Shown: positions 25,485-34,204, counted from the stretch's first letter. The stretch is 64,000 bases of DNA from Primorskyibacter flagellatus (GCF_900176485.1 NZ_FWYD01000012.1:32859-96858); one strand, 5' to 3'. Made by a program: numbers and translations. The notes: generated by a model not told the origin, from the sequence alone.

Positions 25485-25730
25485 GCCGGTTTCGTCCAGG
25501 TGCCACGTTCGGCTGAGGCAAGACTTGTGCTTGAATGAGCGTTTGGCGATCTCAGGGCCGAACTTGCGTACCCACCCATAGATCGTTGCGTCATCCACAT
25601 GGACACCGCGCTCCTCGAGCAGATCCTTCACATCGTGATAGAACAACGCGAACCGACAGTACCAGCGAACAACTTGCAGAATGACTTCCGTTGGAAAGCG
25701 GTGACGTTTGAACGGGCTCTTTGATGCTGG
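25485..25730 (-). pseudogene. IS6-family transposase fragment (N-terminal part)
   Basis: The frame from 25730 ('MPASKSPFKRHRFPTEVIL') continues through 'ATIYGWVRKFGPEIAKR' to 'RTWHLDETG', matching the N-terminal HTH and first catalytic Asp region of IS6/IS26-type transposases. Homology stops near 25485, before the second catalytic Asp and the Glu, so the element is truncated and inactive. The open frame can be read from 25763, but those residues are outside the family start. Confidence 0.8.
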
Positions 25731-25843
25731 CATCGGACAATTCTTTATCAAAGGCCTGATCATGTGCTGAAGCCGGAACTTAACGCAACAATCCCGGATT
25801 TTTTGGATGCAACGACCCGGAGGCGACGAGCGATTGGAAAAAA

Positions 25844-25986
25844 GGAACTGTCGCTCTCAGCGACAGCCCCTTTTCCTTCAGCGCCAGTTTGACCACCTTG
25901 CGACGCACCTCATCAGGAATACGATTCCAGACGTGCTTTGGCTTGGGGGATTTATCCTCCAAGCCAGCTTCGCCACGCTTCAGATG
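25844..25986 (-). pseudogene. IS3/IS481-type transposase fragment (HTH region)
   Basis: The frame 'RHLKRGEAGLEDKSPKPKHVWNRIPDEVRRKVVKLALKEKGLSLRA' resembles the helix-turn-helix region of integrase-type (rve) transposases, in which 'GLEDRSPRP...WNRIP' is followed by 'LSPREL'. Only about 46 codons remain, ending at a shift into unrelated sequence. The fragment abuts the stop codon of the MetX-like gene, so the insertion event trimmed the left edge of that operon. Confidence 0.65.
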
Positions 25987-25990
25987 CCGA

Positions 25991-27013
25991 TCATACCGGC
26001 ACCAGCCGGCAGTCGTTCAGTAACTCGCGCACAGCCGCGCCTAAAAAATCATTATCCTTAGGATTGCGCCCCGATCCAGCCCAGTGCCCCCAATCCGACG
26101 GGATTGGACGGCATTCGGCGTTTGGCATTTGCGACACTTCAAATGCTGCGTCTTCCTTGGGAAAATACGCATCCGTCGCGCCGGGCATCACCACGGTTCG
26201 CGCCGTAATACTGGCCAAGGCTGCTTCGAAACCCGCGTGATCAGGATGGGTGCCAATATCCGCCGCCAGCCACGTGCGGACCTGGGATAGCATGTTATTG
26301 GCATCGAACCCGGCGAAGGTTTTTTCCCAATAATCAACAAGAAAGGCCGAGAGGCTTTCAAATCCCAGCTGTTCCCAAGCCCGCATCCGATAGAAACCAT
26401 GAGTCGGTGCCCAAGCCGACCAAGCCCGGCCGACTGCCTTCAGCCCCATGGTAGGCGGGTTGGTATAATAGCCCCTGCGAAACGCCGGATCGCAGGCGAG
26501 GATTGCCACCATTCCTTCCAGAAAGGCCTTGTTGTGATCCGAAACACGCGCAGCCCCGCAGTAAGGCAGCGCGGCCGCCACGAAATCCGGGTAGGATGAC
26601 GCCCACTCGAAGGTTTGAAGCGCACCCATGGAGTGTCCCAGAACAAGCGCCACATGCTTGATTCCCAGGTGATCCGCCAAGGCCCGTTGCAGACGCACAT
26701 TGTCCCGGATCGTCATCAAGGGAAAGTTTGGTCCGCTGAACGGAGCTGGTGTGTTGTCGGGCGAGGAGCTTAGTCCGTTGCCGGAGAGATTGGTCAGCAC
26801 GATGAAGTGGCGCGCCGGGTCCAGTGGGGCCCCTGCGCCGATTAGAAACTTGCACTGCTCATGTGTGGCCCCGAAATGGCTGCAATAGATCACGGCATTA
26901 CGGCCATCCGGGTCCAGTGTACCCATCGTTTCGTAGGCCAACACTGCCTCGGGCAGGACGGTGCCGCATTCCAGCGCGAAATCGGTCACACAAAATGTCT
27001 GATGGGTGTTCAT
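25991..27013 (-). CDS. MetX-like alpha/beta hydrolase (homoserine O-acetyltransferase family)
   Basis: The 340-residue protein has the MetX-type alpha/beta hydrolase layout: oxyanion segment 'NLSGNGLSSSPDN', nucleophile Ser in 'VLGHSMGALQTFEWA', Asp in 'VVMPGATDAYFPKED' and His in 'SDWGHWAGSG'. True MetX makes O-acetylhomoserine, but here the gene follows an amidohydrolase, an SDR and a NicC-like monooxygenase. A hydrolase that opens or deformylates a ring-cleavage product, like NicD, is therefore a fair alternative. The start at 27013 (MNTHQTFCVTDFALECG) replaces an upstream ATG at 27133 that lies inside the amidohydrolase gene. Confidence 0.85.
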   Translation of the reverse strand: MNTHQTFCVTDFALECGTVLPEAVLAYETMGTLDPDGRNAVIYCSHFGATHEQCKFLIGAGAPLDPARHFIVLTNLSGNGLSSSPDNTPAPFSGPNFPLMTIRDNVRLQRALADHLGIKHVALVLGHSMGALQTFEWASSYPDFVAAALPYCGAARVSDHNKAFLEGMVAILACDPAFRRGYYTNPPTMGLKAVGRAWSAWAPTHGFYRMRAWEQLGFESLSAFLVDYWEKTFAGFDANNMLSQVRTWLAADIGTHPDHAGFEAALASITARTVVMPGATDAYFPKEDAAFEVSQMPNAECRPIPSDWGHWAGSGRNPKDNDFLGAAVRELLNDCRLVPV

Positions 27014-27021
27014 CGGGCCCT

Positions 27022-27858
27022 CTAATCGCGGGTTAGCAGCGCTTTGGCGTTGTCGTGAAACACCTTTTTCAGCACATCTGGCGCGTATCCGAGATTCTTG
27101 AACTGTTCTACTTCTTCCTTCAGGCTGTCGCACTGTCCACCGGGATAGGCGGTGGCAAAAAGCACTTTGTCGGGGATCAGCGTATTGGCGGCCTGCACGA
27201 TCATCTCGGCTCCCGGCATTGTGTGATAGCCGGCGTTTTCAAACCACACATTGTCATGGCGCATAGCGATCGCGATCATCTGTTGGGTCCAGGGCCAACC
27301 GCCATGAGAACAGACAATGTCCAGATCCGGAAGATCTGTGGCCAGCGCGTCCACTGTCATCGGATCACCATGTTCCATTCGCAGCGGCTTTATCGGCAAA
27401 GGTCCGATGGTCAGGATCACCGGCACGTTCAACTCGATGCACTTCTCGTAAAGCGGATAAAGACGCCGATCATTCGGTGCCATGAAGGCGAAACACGGAT
27501 CAAGCGAGACGCCCGAGAGACCCAGTTCGCGAATGGCGCGATCGATTTCTTCGACCGCGGCCCGGCCCTTGAGCGGATCGGCCCCGGCAAAACCGATGAT
27601 GCGATCTGGATACTTGCCCACGATTTCAGCGAGGTAGTCGTTAGAGACTTTCTCGCCCCAGTTGGTTTCAGCATCCCGGGCAGGTATGACGGCCTGGGTC
27701 ACGCCGGCAGCATCCAGTGTCGCGATGAAATCCTCGATCGAGCCGAGCGGTTTGGGTTTGAAACCCATGCGCTCGAACTCATCGATCATTGCGGGATTGG
27801 TCTGGACATATTCAAATTCCCTGGTGGTCGGCCGTGCCCTGAAATCGATGATATTCAT
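27022..27858 (-). CDS. Amidohydrolase 2 family protein
   Basis: The 278-residue TIM-barrel protein starts MNIIDFRARPTTREFEYVQ. It has the amidohydrolase-2 C-terminal signatures 'LDIVCSHGGWPWTQQMIAIA' (metal-binding His) and 'VLFATAYPGGQCDS', where most relatives have 'FGSD(Y/F)P'. Here the usual catalytic Asp is replaced by 'ATAYPGG', and the first-strand HxH/DxH motif is 'DFRAR', so metal binding may be altered. Relatives include ACMSD-type decarboxylases and lactone hydrolases. It probably acts on an intermediate of the neighbouring aromatic pathway. Confidence 0.85.
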   Translation of the reverse strand: MNIIDFRARPTTREFEYVQTNPAMIDEFERMGFKPKPLGSIEDFIATLDAAGVTQAVIPARDAETNWGEKVSNDYLAEIVGKYPDRIIGFAGADPLKGRAAVEEIDRAIRELGLSGVSLDPCFAFMAPNDRRLYPLYEKCIELNVPVILTIGPLPIKPLRMEHGDPMTVDALATDLPDLDIVCSHGGWPWTQQMIAIAMRHDNVWFENAGYHTMPGAEMIVQAANTLIPDKVLFATAYPGGQCDSLKEEVEQFKNLGYAPDVLKKVFHDNAKALLTRD

Positions 27859-27878
27859 GGGAAAATCCTTTTTTACCG

Positions 27879-28691
27879 TCACGCGACTTGGAAACCGCCA
27901 TCGACCACAAGTGTCTGGCCGGTGATGTAATTGGCGGCAGGGCTGGCAAGGAAGAAGATCGCAGCGGCGACCTCCAACGGTTCTGCCAGGCGACCGAAGC
28001 GGTAGCGCTGCTTCTCGGTGTTCGGTCCGACAAAAACGGTCGGACCCTTGCGCAATTCTTCGACGCCTTCGGTTTCGGTGCCCCCGGGAAGAACCGCATT
28101 GACGTTGATACTGTCCGGCGCAAGGTCGAAAGCCGCAGATTTAGTCAACATGTTGACGCCACCCTTGGACGCGCAATAGGCGGCATTGCCGATAACACCC
28201 GGATGCATCGAACTGGTGGATGAGACATTTACGATTCGCCCGCCCTCTGGGTTGTCCTGCATCAGGCGCGCGGCTTCGCGCATGCACAGGAAGGCACCGC
28301 GCAGGTTGACGCGCTGGACCGTGTCCCATTCCTCGGCGGTCACTTCGGTGAAGGGCGTCTTGGGCATGATCCCGGCATTGTTTACCAGGATGTCCACCGT
28401 GCCGAAGCGTCCGGCGGTGTCCTCGAAAAGGCGCCGGATCGATTCCTCGTCGCCAACATCGCAGGCCATGGCAACGGCGCTGTGACCTTCCGCGACCAGC
28501 GCATCAGCCACCGCGCGCCCTGCCTCGGCGCGGCGATTGACGATCACCACATTCGCGCCGGCTTCTGCCAGAAGCCGTGCCGTGGCTTTGCCGATTCCGG
28601 CGCTGCCACCGGTGACCACTGCCGTCTGACCACTCAGGTCCGTCATGCGGCGCAGCGTATCGCCGTTGAATTCAAGTTTCTTTTTGGCCAT
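27879..28691 (-). CDS. SDR family oxidoreductase
   Basis: The 270-residue protein is a classical short-chain dehydrogenase: 'TAVVTGGSAGIGKATARLLAEAG' (TGxxxGIG, residues 25-47), 'NNAGIMP', catalytic Ser in 'VNVSSTSSM', YxxxK in 'YCASKGGVN' and the C-terminal 'ITGQTLVVDGGFQVA'. The Arg-rich loop after strand 2 ('NRRAEAGR') suggests NADP use. It sits 3 bases downstream of the NicC-like gene in the same operon and probably oxidises or reduces a hydroxylated ring or side-chain intermediate. Confidence 0.92.
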   Translation of the reverse strand: MAKKKLEFNGDTLRRMTDLSGQTAVVTGGSAGIGKATARLLAEAGANVVIVNRRAEAGRAVADALVAEGHSAVAMACDVGDEESIRRLFEDTAGRFGTVDILVNNAGIMPKTPFTEVTAEEWDTVQRVNLRGAFLCMREAARLMQDNPEGGRIVNVSSTSSMHPGVIGNAAYCASKGGVNMLTKSAAFDLAPDSINVNAVLPGGTETEGVEELRKGPTVFVGPNTEKQRYRFGRLAEPLEVAAAIFFLASPAANYITGQTLVVDGGFQVA

Positions 28692-28694
28692 GGC

Positions 28695-29855
28695 TCAGGC
28701 CACCGCTTTTTCAAGAGGGCCGTCCCAGGCGTCGTAACCGAAGATCCAGTCCGGATCAGCGAAGTCGCGCAGCCAGATGTCATGGTTCCGCGCCGTGTAT
28801 TGTACCTTTGCAGTGCGCGCGATGCGGTTGGCCTCGTATACGCGAAATGCGTGATCGATATCGTCCGGAAAGGCACCAATGCACCGGGCCAGCATCGCGC
28901 CGTCCTCGACCGCCATAGCCGCGCCCTGGCCCAGATAGGGAGGCATTGGATGAACCGCGTCGCCCAGCATCGCGATTGGACCATGCGTCCATTTCTCCAA
29001 CGGCTCGCAGATGAACTGAGACCACATCGACGACCGTTCCGGCGGCATGGCTTTGACGACCTGAACAAGATCGGGATGTGCGCCGTCAAAGGCGTGCAAT
29101 ATTCCCTCGATATCGGCGGGGGCCGACGACCCTTCGAAGTCCCAGGTTTCGCGTGGGGTGCTTGTATAGACGAAGAACTCCTTGCGGTCGGGGGTGAAGA
29201 AATAGTGGTTCACCATCCGGTGTTCGCCTTTCTCTCCCCACCACTTGGTATAAAGACCGGTTTCTTGGTCGCCCAGCTTGCCCAGAAGCTCGGTCGGGAA
29301 AATCGACCGATGCGCGACCTGTTTCATGAAGACCGGCTTTGGTGCCCCTGCGAGAATCGTCCGCAGCTTGGAGTTCACCCCGTCGGCGCCGATAACGATG
29401 TCGGGTGTTGCGGTCGATCCGTCCTCGAAGGTCAGCAGTGGCTTGCCGTCCTTCAATTCGTAGCCCACGAGTTTCTTGTTGAACACAACAGTCTCAGGAT
29501 CAACGGCACCGGTGACAGCGGCATGAAAGTCGCCACGATGCGCTTGCAGATAATGCGCGCCAAACCGGTTTTCGCCGTCGACCTCATAATCCAACAGGGT
29601 CTCGCCCGTGTCCCACTTACGGCTCACCCAGTTTTTCATCGCGACACTGGTATTCAGGAATTTTTGTTCCAGTCCCAGTATCCGAAGGACCTTGACCAGG
29701 TTGGGGCCCAAGTGGATGGCTGCGCCAACACGGCCGAATGCCGGGGCTTGCTCGTACAGTGTGGTGTCGAATCCCTGTCGTTGCAGTAAAGCGGCTGCGG
29801 TTGAACCGCCAAGGCCGGCCCCTACGACGGCGATTTTCAAATTGGCTTTTGACAT
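28695..29855 (-). CDS. FAD-dependent monooxygenase (NicC/salicylate hydroxylase type)
   Basis: The 386-residue flavoprotein has the FAD motif 'VVGAGLGGSTAAALL' (near residues 10-24), 'GRVGAAIHLGPN', the DG motif 'VIGADGVNSK' and the GD motif 'GDAVHPMPPYLGQGAA'. Its overall pattern, including 'VAHRSIFP', 'YTKWWGEKGEHRMVNHYFF' and the ending 'DPDWIFGYDAW', closely follows 6-hydroxynicotinate 3-monooxygenase (NicC) as I recall it. NicC replaces the ring carboxylate with a hydroxyl to give 2,5-dihydroxypyridine. A NicX-like dioxygenase and NicE-like isomerase in the divergent operon support such a route. The exact substrate is unproven. Confidence 0.88.
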   Translation of the reverse strand: MSKANLKIAVVGAGLGGSTAAALLQRQGFDTTLYEQAPAFGRVGAAIHLGPNLVKVLRILGLEQKFLNTSVAMKNWVSRKWDTGETLLDYEVDGENRFGAHYLQAHRGDFHAAVTGAVDPETVVFNKKLVGYELKDGKPLLTFEDGSTATPDIVIGADGVNSKLRTILAGAPKPVFMKQVAHRSIFPTELLGKLGDQETGLYTKWWGEKGEHRMVNHYFFTPDRKEFFVYTSTPRETWDFEGSSAPADIEGILHAFDGAHPDLVQVVKAMPPERSSMWSQFICEPLEKWTHGPIAMLGDAVHPMPPYLGQGAAMAVEDGAMLARCIGAFPDDIDHAFRVYEANRIARTAKVQYTARNHDIWLRDFADPDWIFGYDAWDGPLEKAVA

Positions 29856-29993
29856 TTTTCAACCTCTTCTTTGTGTTTTGCGCCTGAAGAAAGCGCATTC
29901 CGGCGTGCAGAGTCCGGCAATTGAAGCGCGTGTGCCGCTATCTTTGGGCGAACGCATGTGGCGAGAAGAAGCAGGCGAAAAAGCTCAAACTCA

Positions 29994-30042
29994 AGAAAAT
30001 TATCCCACTGATATAAAAATGTTATCAGAAGGAAGATTTTCT
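29994..30042. promoter_or_regulatory. Nested dyad between the divergent nic-like operons
   Basis: The 349-base gap 29856-30204 separates the minus-strand monooxygenase operon from the plus-strand TRAP/ring-cleavage operon. It contains an inner dyad CTGATA-N9-TATCAG (30008-30028) nested in an outer dyad AGAAAAT (29994-30000) / ATTTTCT (30036-30042). This is a good candidate operator for a shared regulator. No regulator gene is adjacent except the sigma54 activator at 37600. No gene is seen in the gap. Confidence 0.45.
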
Positions 30043-30204
30043 GGACTGTTTCGGAGAGGGCTCGTTAGATAGGTCAATACCAGCGCCCAAGAATGCAAGT
30101 CAGGGTGCAAAATAATACTTACAAAACATAGGGATATAAGGGTGCAAAGCACCGCATGCATCTATGATAAGGTGCGGCCCTCACCCAACACGGAGAAAGT
30201 CCAG

Positions 30205-31206
30205 ATGACGATCAAGACCACTTTTCGAACGCTTTTGACGGTCAGTGCGCTGGCTATGACGGCCTTCGCCGCCGGGGGAGCCCCGGCAACGGCGGAAACG
30301 ACGCTGCGCCTTATCACCGGCTGGCCGACCACGTCATTCTTTCATGTTCCGCTTCAGAATTTCGTGGAAGAGGTGAACAGGCGCGGTGAAGGGTTGGTCC
30401 AGATCCGTATTGTCGGCGGCCCCGAGGTTACGCCCCTGTCGGAACAAATCGGATCACTCGATCTGGGCGTGAATGACATGTGGTATGGCACGATCTCGGC
30501 GTTCCAGCAGCGTGTTCCCGAGGCTCGCGCGCTGGTCCTAAGTGATTATACAGCGGCGGAGCTTCGTGAGCGCGGATCTTTTGACCTGTTGCGCCCGTTC
30601 TTTGACAAGATTGGCCTGCACTATCTGGGCTATTTCGGCTCGGGCTACACGTTTTATGTCTACCTTAACAAGGAACCTGCCCAGACAGCGGATGGCGATA
30701 TAGATCTGACCGGCATGCGGGTCCGGGCACCCTTTCTGTGGCATCCGATCATGAAGCATGTGAATGCGACGCCGATAAATGTCGAAGTCGCCGAGCTGTA
30801 CGAGGCTCTGTCGCGGGGCCGGGTGGACGGGTTCGGTTGGCTGGATATCGGGCTGACGGATTTTTCCTGGCAGGATCATACCAATTACCGGATCACGCCC
30901 AACTTTTGGCAGGGCGATGTGTCGGTGCTGGTTGGCAAGGAGGCTTGGACCAAGCTGGAGCCAGAAGCACAAGAACTACTGACCGAAATCGCGATAGAAT
31001 ACGAGCTGATCGCGCACGACTACATGATAGGCTTGCAGAAGGCCGAGACCGCGGCACTGCATGACGCCGGTATGCAGGATATCGAATTGCAGGGCGAGGC
31101 GGCCGCAGCCTATCTCGCGTCAGCGACCGAGGCACTGTGGGATCTGGTGGAAGACTCTTCGGGTGCGGAGAACCGCAATACTCTCGAAGCTGCATTCACG
31201 CGTTAA
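30205..31206 (+). CDS. dctP: TRAP transporter substrate-binding protein (DctP type)
   Basis: The 333-residue protein starts at 30205 (MTIKTTFRTLLTVSALAMTAFAAG...), with CGGAGAAAG upstream. It carries a Sec signal ending near 'APATAE'. The mature domain shows the DctP pattern 'LRLITGWPTTSFFHVPLQNFVEEVN', 'MRVRAPFLWHPIMKHVNATPINV' (containing the ligand-carboxylate Arg) and 'ELYEALSRGRVDGFGWLD'. It captures the substrate for the DctQM permease encoded just downstream and probably imports the pyridine-type acid degraded by the adjacent enzymes. An upstream in-frame start at 30142 is rejected. Confidence 0.92.
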   Translation: MTIKTTFRTLLTVSALAMTAFAAGGAPATAETTLRLITGWPTTSFFHVPLQNFVEEVNRRGEGLVQIRIVGGPEVTPLSEQIGSLDLGVNDMWYGTISAFQQRVPEARALVLSDYTAAELRERGSFDLLRPFFDKIGLHYLGYFGSGYTFYVYLNKEPAQTADGDIDLTGMRVRAPFLWHPIMKHVNATPINVEVAELYEALSRGRVDGFGWLDIGLTDFSWQDHTNYRITPNFWQGDVSVLVGKEAWTKLEPEAQELLTEIAIEYELIAHDYMIGLQKAETAALHDAGMQDIELQGEAAAAYLASATEALWDLVEDSSGAENRNTLEAAFTR

Positions 31207-31222
31207 CGCGCTTCCATCGAGT

Positions 31223-31258
31223 GACGGCCTGCCAGGCTGAACCCTGGCGTCAGCCGTC
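31223..31258 (+). terminator. Intercistronic hairpin between dctP and dctQ
   Basis: GACGGC (31223-31228) pairs with GCCGTC (31253-31258), and the inner arms TGCCAGG and CCTGGCG extend the stem. CCCTTT follows. Such hairpins after the binding-protein gene commonly protect its mRNA or lower transcription of the permease genes. Confidence 0.55.
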
Positions 31259-31299
31259 CCTTTGAGATTTCCCTTCATCCCACACGAAAGAGAGTGAGC

Positions 31300-31791
31300 A
31301 TGATCCGGCTTTTTGACGGCTTGTTGAATGCTATGGCGATTATTGCAGGAATTCTGATCGCCCTGGTCCCCCTTTTGATCTTCTACGACGCTGCCCTGCG
31401 TGTCCTGCGGATAGGGGCATCGGTCTGGGTGAACGACTACAGTGCAATTTTCCTCGTCTATGCGACCTTTCTTGCTGCTCCCTGGCTGCAACGCGAGCGT
31501 GGACACATTTACGTGGAGGTTATCGCCGACCAACTGCGTGGCGTCCCTCGTCGCAGGTTGGCACAGTGTGTGGCTCTGATCTGCGCGATTGTGTGCCTCT
31601 ATCTCAGCTACAGATCCGCAACCGTCGTACATGCCAATATCGAATATTACGACGTTTCCGCGATCGAGACTCCGCGCTGGGTTCGCTTCGCGCCGCTTCC
31701 CATAGGGTTCTTTCTGCTCGCACTCCAGTTTCTTCGGGATGCGTTCGGTGCCGGGGCACTATCCAACGAAACCGTGGCTTTAGGAGGCTAA
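31300..31791 (+). CDS. dctQ: TRAP transporter small permease (DctQ type)
   Basis: The 163-residue protein has four predicted helices ('NAMAIIAGILIALVPLLIFYD', 'YSAIFLVYATFLAAPWL', 'AQCVALICAIVCLYLSY', 'FAPLPIGFFLLALQFL') and the DctQ feature 'QRERGHIYVEVI' after helix 2. It pairs with DctM as the small membrane subunit. The ATG at 31300 is chosen; a GTG two codons earlier is possible. It is 4 bases from dctM. Confidence 0.9.
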   Translation: MIRLFDGLLNAMAIIAGILIALVPLLIFYDAALRVLRIGASVWVNDYSAIFLVYATFLAAPWLQRERGHIYVEVIADQLRGVPRRRLAQCVALICAIVCLYLSYRSATVVHANIEYYDVSAIETPRWVRFAPLPIGFFLLALQFLRDAFGAGALSNETVALGG

Positions 31792-31795
31792 AATC

Positions 31796-33109
31796 ATGGA
31801 ATGGTATTCTGCCGCCCTTCTGATGTGTGGATTGATCCTGTTCCTGATGGCGCTTGGTTTCCCCGTCGCCATAGGCTTTCTGATCACCAATATTGTGGGA
31901 GTTTACTTGTTCATGGGTGGCGAGCGCGGAGTCTCGCAGCTGGTCGCCAACGGTGCGACCTCCGTCAACAGCTTTTTGCTGGTGCCAATTCCGCTTTTCA
32001 TCATGATGGGCGAATTGTTCTTTCGATCCGGCCTGTCGAAACGCGCTTTTGACGCACTCGACAAGCTGTTTGGAAACTTCAAGGGGCGGCTGTCCTACAT
32101 CACCATCGCGGGTGGGACGGTCACGGCAGCGATGTCCGGTTCCAGTCTGGCCAGCACCGCGATGCTGGGATCGATTATGGTGCCCGAGGGCGAGCGGCGC
32201 GGCTACAAAAGTGCGTTTATCGTCGGACCGTTGCTGGGGGCCGGGGGGCTTGCCATCCTGATCCCGCCGTCGATCCTCATGGTGTTACTGGGTAGTCTGG
32301 CGCGGATCGATGTCGGTTCGCTTCTGCTTGCGGGGTTGATCCCCGGACTTCTCCTGGCAACGTTTTATGCCGTCGCAATCTTCATCATGACAAAGCTCGA
32401 TCCCGAAGGTGCGCCGGACTACGCTGCTGAGAAAATCTCGATTGGTCGAAAATTCCGCATCTTCACAACGGATGTTCTACCGCTGTCGCTTGTGATCGTG
32501 GCCGTGGTCGGCACCATCATCGCCGGTATTGCCACCCCTTCTGAATCCGCGGCGTTCGGTGTGCTTGCTGTCCTGGTGCTGATGGTGTTCTACCGTTGTT
32601 TCGCAATCGACGTGTTGGTTCGCGCGGTGACGGAATCCCTGCGTTTTTCGGTGATGATCTTCTTTGTAATCGTCGGTGCCTCCACTTTTTCGCAGGTCTT
32701 CGCCTATTCCGGTGCCACCCATGGGCTTGTGAATTGGGCAACAGGGTTCGATTTCGGCATCTACACGATGATTGCGGTCATTTTCATTGTCTTGCTGGTT
32801 GCCGGCATGTTTCTCGATGCAATCTCCACCATGATGCTCACGATCCCTATTCTTCTGCCCATCGTGCAGGACTTGGGCTTCAACGAAGTGTCCTTCGGCG
32901 TGATCATGATGATTTCACTGGAGATCGGCGCAGTGACGCCGCCGCTGGGGCTGGCGCTTTACGTCATGCATTCGATCACGGGTGGATCGCTCCGCCTTTC
33001 GCAAATCTTCATGGCCGGGCTGCCCTTCTTGATCTGTTCCATCCTGCTGGTGGTGCTGATCGTCGCTTTTCCGCAACTGGCGCTTTTCCTGCCTGAATTG
33101 GCACGATGA
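31796..33109 (+). CDS. dctM: TRAP transporter large permease (DctM type)
   Basis: The 437-residue protein has about 12 helices and DctM signatures: 'LVPIPLFIMMGELFFRSGLSKRAFD', 'GGTVTAAMSGSSLASTAMLGSIMVPEGERRGYKS', 'LIPPSILMVLLG' and 'GMFLDAISTMMLTIPILLPI'. It is the ion-coupled translocating subunit of the TRAP system. A GGAGG site within the end of dctQ precedes its start. Confidence 0.95.
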   Translation: MEWYSAALLMCGLILFLMALGFPVAIGFLITNIVGVYLFMGGERGVSQLVANGATSVNSFLLVPIPLFIMMGELFFRSGLSKRAFDALDKLFGNFKGRLSYITIAGGTVTAAMSGSSLASTAMLGSIMVPEGERRGYKSAFIVGPLLGAGGLAILIPPSILMVLLGSLARIDVGSLLLAGLIPGLLLATFYAVAIFIMTKLDPEGAPDYAAEKISIGRKFRIFTTDVLPLSLVIVAVVGTIIAGIATPSESAAFGVLAVLVLMVFYRCFAIDVLVRAVTESLRFSVMIFFVIVGASTFSQVFAYSGATHGLVNWATGFDFGIYTMIAVIFIVLLVAGMFLDAISTMMLTIPILLPIVQDLGFNEVSFGVIMMISLEIGAVTPPLGLALYVMHSITGGSLRLSQIFMAGLPFLICSILLVVLIVAFPQLALFLPELAR

Positions 33110-33160
33110 CCAAAGCGTCCATACTTCCCTCCACCAATTTTCAACCGAAAGGAGCCTACC

Positions 33161-34204
33161 ATGCTTCATACTGATGTCGGACCCAAACTCGCCCGTGCAG
33201 CGATGGTATTCGTGCGTGACATGATGTGCGTGAAGAAGGACGAAAGCGTTCTGATCACCATCAATACAGGCGCTGACCTGACAGCGGTGAATGCCATTCA
33301 GGACGCGGCCTATATGATCGGGGCGAAGGTCTCGACACTGATCCTGGCACCGCGATTGCCGTTTCAGGGCGGGCTGGCCGATGCCTACGTGTCTGACACG
33401 GTTGAGGCCGCGGTCACCACTTGCGATGCCTGGATCGACCTGTGCATGCCGTACATGGCGGGATGCCATGCTCATGACGAGGCGATGAAAAACGGGCGTA
33501 CACGCTATGTGCTGGCCGCCGATATCGGCGCGGATGAAATCGTGCGTATCTTCGGCGGTGCCGATCTGGACGCCCTGTTTGAATTTGGGGACATATTCTC
33601 CGGGCTGATCGAAAAGTCCGTGGGCAAGACCGGGCGCGTGACGACGGCGGCTGGCACGGACTTGACCTTTACGCTGGCACCGACCAACGGGTTTGCCCTG
33701 TCCAAGGCCAACAAGCCGGGCGGCTACTTTGTCCCCGGTACGGTAGTGTTCCTTCCCGAGATAGAGACCGTACAGGGCCAGTTCGTTACCAGCGACGTGC
33801 TCCACGAATACTATGTTACCGGATTCGAGCCAATGACGCTGATCCTTGATGGCGATGTCAAAGAAGTGGTTGGCGGCGGCCCCGAAAACAAGGTGATGAT
33901 GCGGGCTCTGGAACGGGCTGGCGACGGTAATCTGGGCCATGTGGTTCACTTCACTTGTGGATTTCACCCCACAGCGCGCTACACCGGCCAGTGTTTCATC
34001 GAGGATCAGCGAGTGATTGGCTACAACGCGATCGGGCTTGGCGTACCGTTCTGGGAACCCGGCGGTGGCGAAAACCACCCCGACACCGTGATTGGGATGC
34101 AATCGCTCTGGATCGATGGCGAACAAATTCTGGACGACGGTGTCTTTGTCGGGAATGCGCAGATGCTTGAAGCCTTCAAGAAGCTAACTCCGATCTACGG
34201 CTGA
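33161..34204 (+). CDS. NicX-like ring-cleaving dioxygenase (M29-like fold)
   Basis: The 347-residue protein belongs to the aminopeptidase-M29-like group that includes 2,5-dihydroxypyridine 5,6-dioxygenase (NicX). The NicX iron ligands (two His and an Asp, the last two spaced H-x-D) have clear counterparts: H306-x-D308 in 'GGGENHPDTV' and H260 or H263 in 'NLGHVVHFTCG'. NicX opens the pyridine ring to N-formylmaleamate using Fe(II) and O2. Its place between a TRAP transporter and an amidase/maleate isomerase pair supports a ring-cleavage role. Overall similarity to known NicX is modest, so the substrate may differ. Confidence 0.75.
   Translation: MLHTDVGPKLARAAMVFVRDMMCVKKDESVLITINTGADLTAVNAIQDAAYMIGAKVSTLILAPRLPFQGGLADAYVSDTVEAAVTTCDAWIDLCMPYMAGCHAHDEAMKNGRTRYVLAADIGADEIVRIFGGADLDALFEFGDIFSGLIEKSVGKTGRVTTAAGTDLTFTLAPTNGFALSKANKPGGYFVPGTVVFLPEIETVQGQFVTSDVLHEYYVTGFEPMTLILDGDVKEVVGGGPENKVMMRALERAGDGNLGHVVHFTCGFHPTARYTGQCFIEDQRVIGYNAIGLGVPFWEPGGGENHPDTVIGMQSLWIDGEQILDDGVFVGNAQMLEAFKKLTPIYG

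Noticed and set aside
28482..29789. A 435-codon plus-strand ORF opposite the NicC-like gene
   Set aside because: Antisense shadow of a monooxygenase with all FAD motifs intact on the minus strand.
32915..34126. A 403-codon minus-strand ORF opposite the NicX-like gene
   Set aside because: Shadow frame: the plus-strand protein has the family motifs and a ribosome site.
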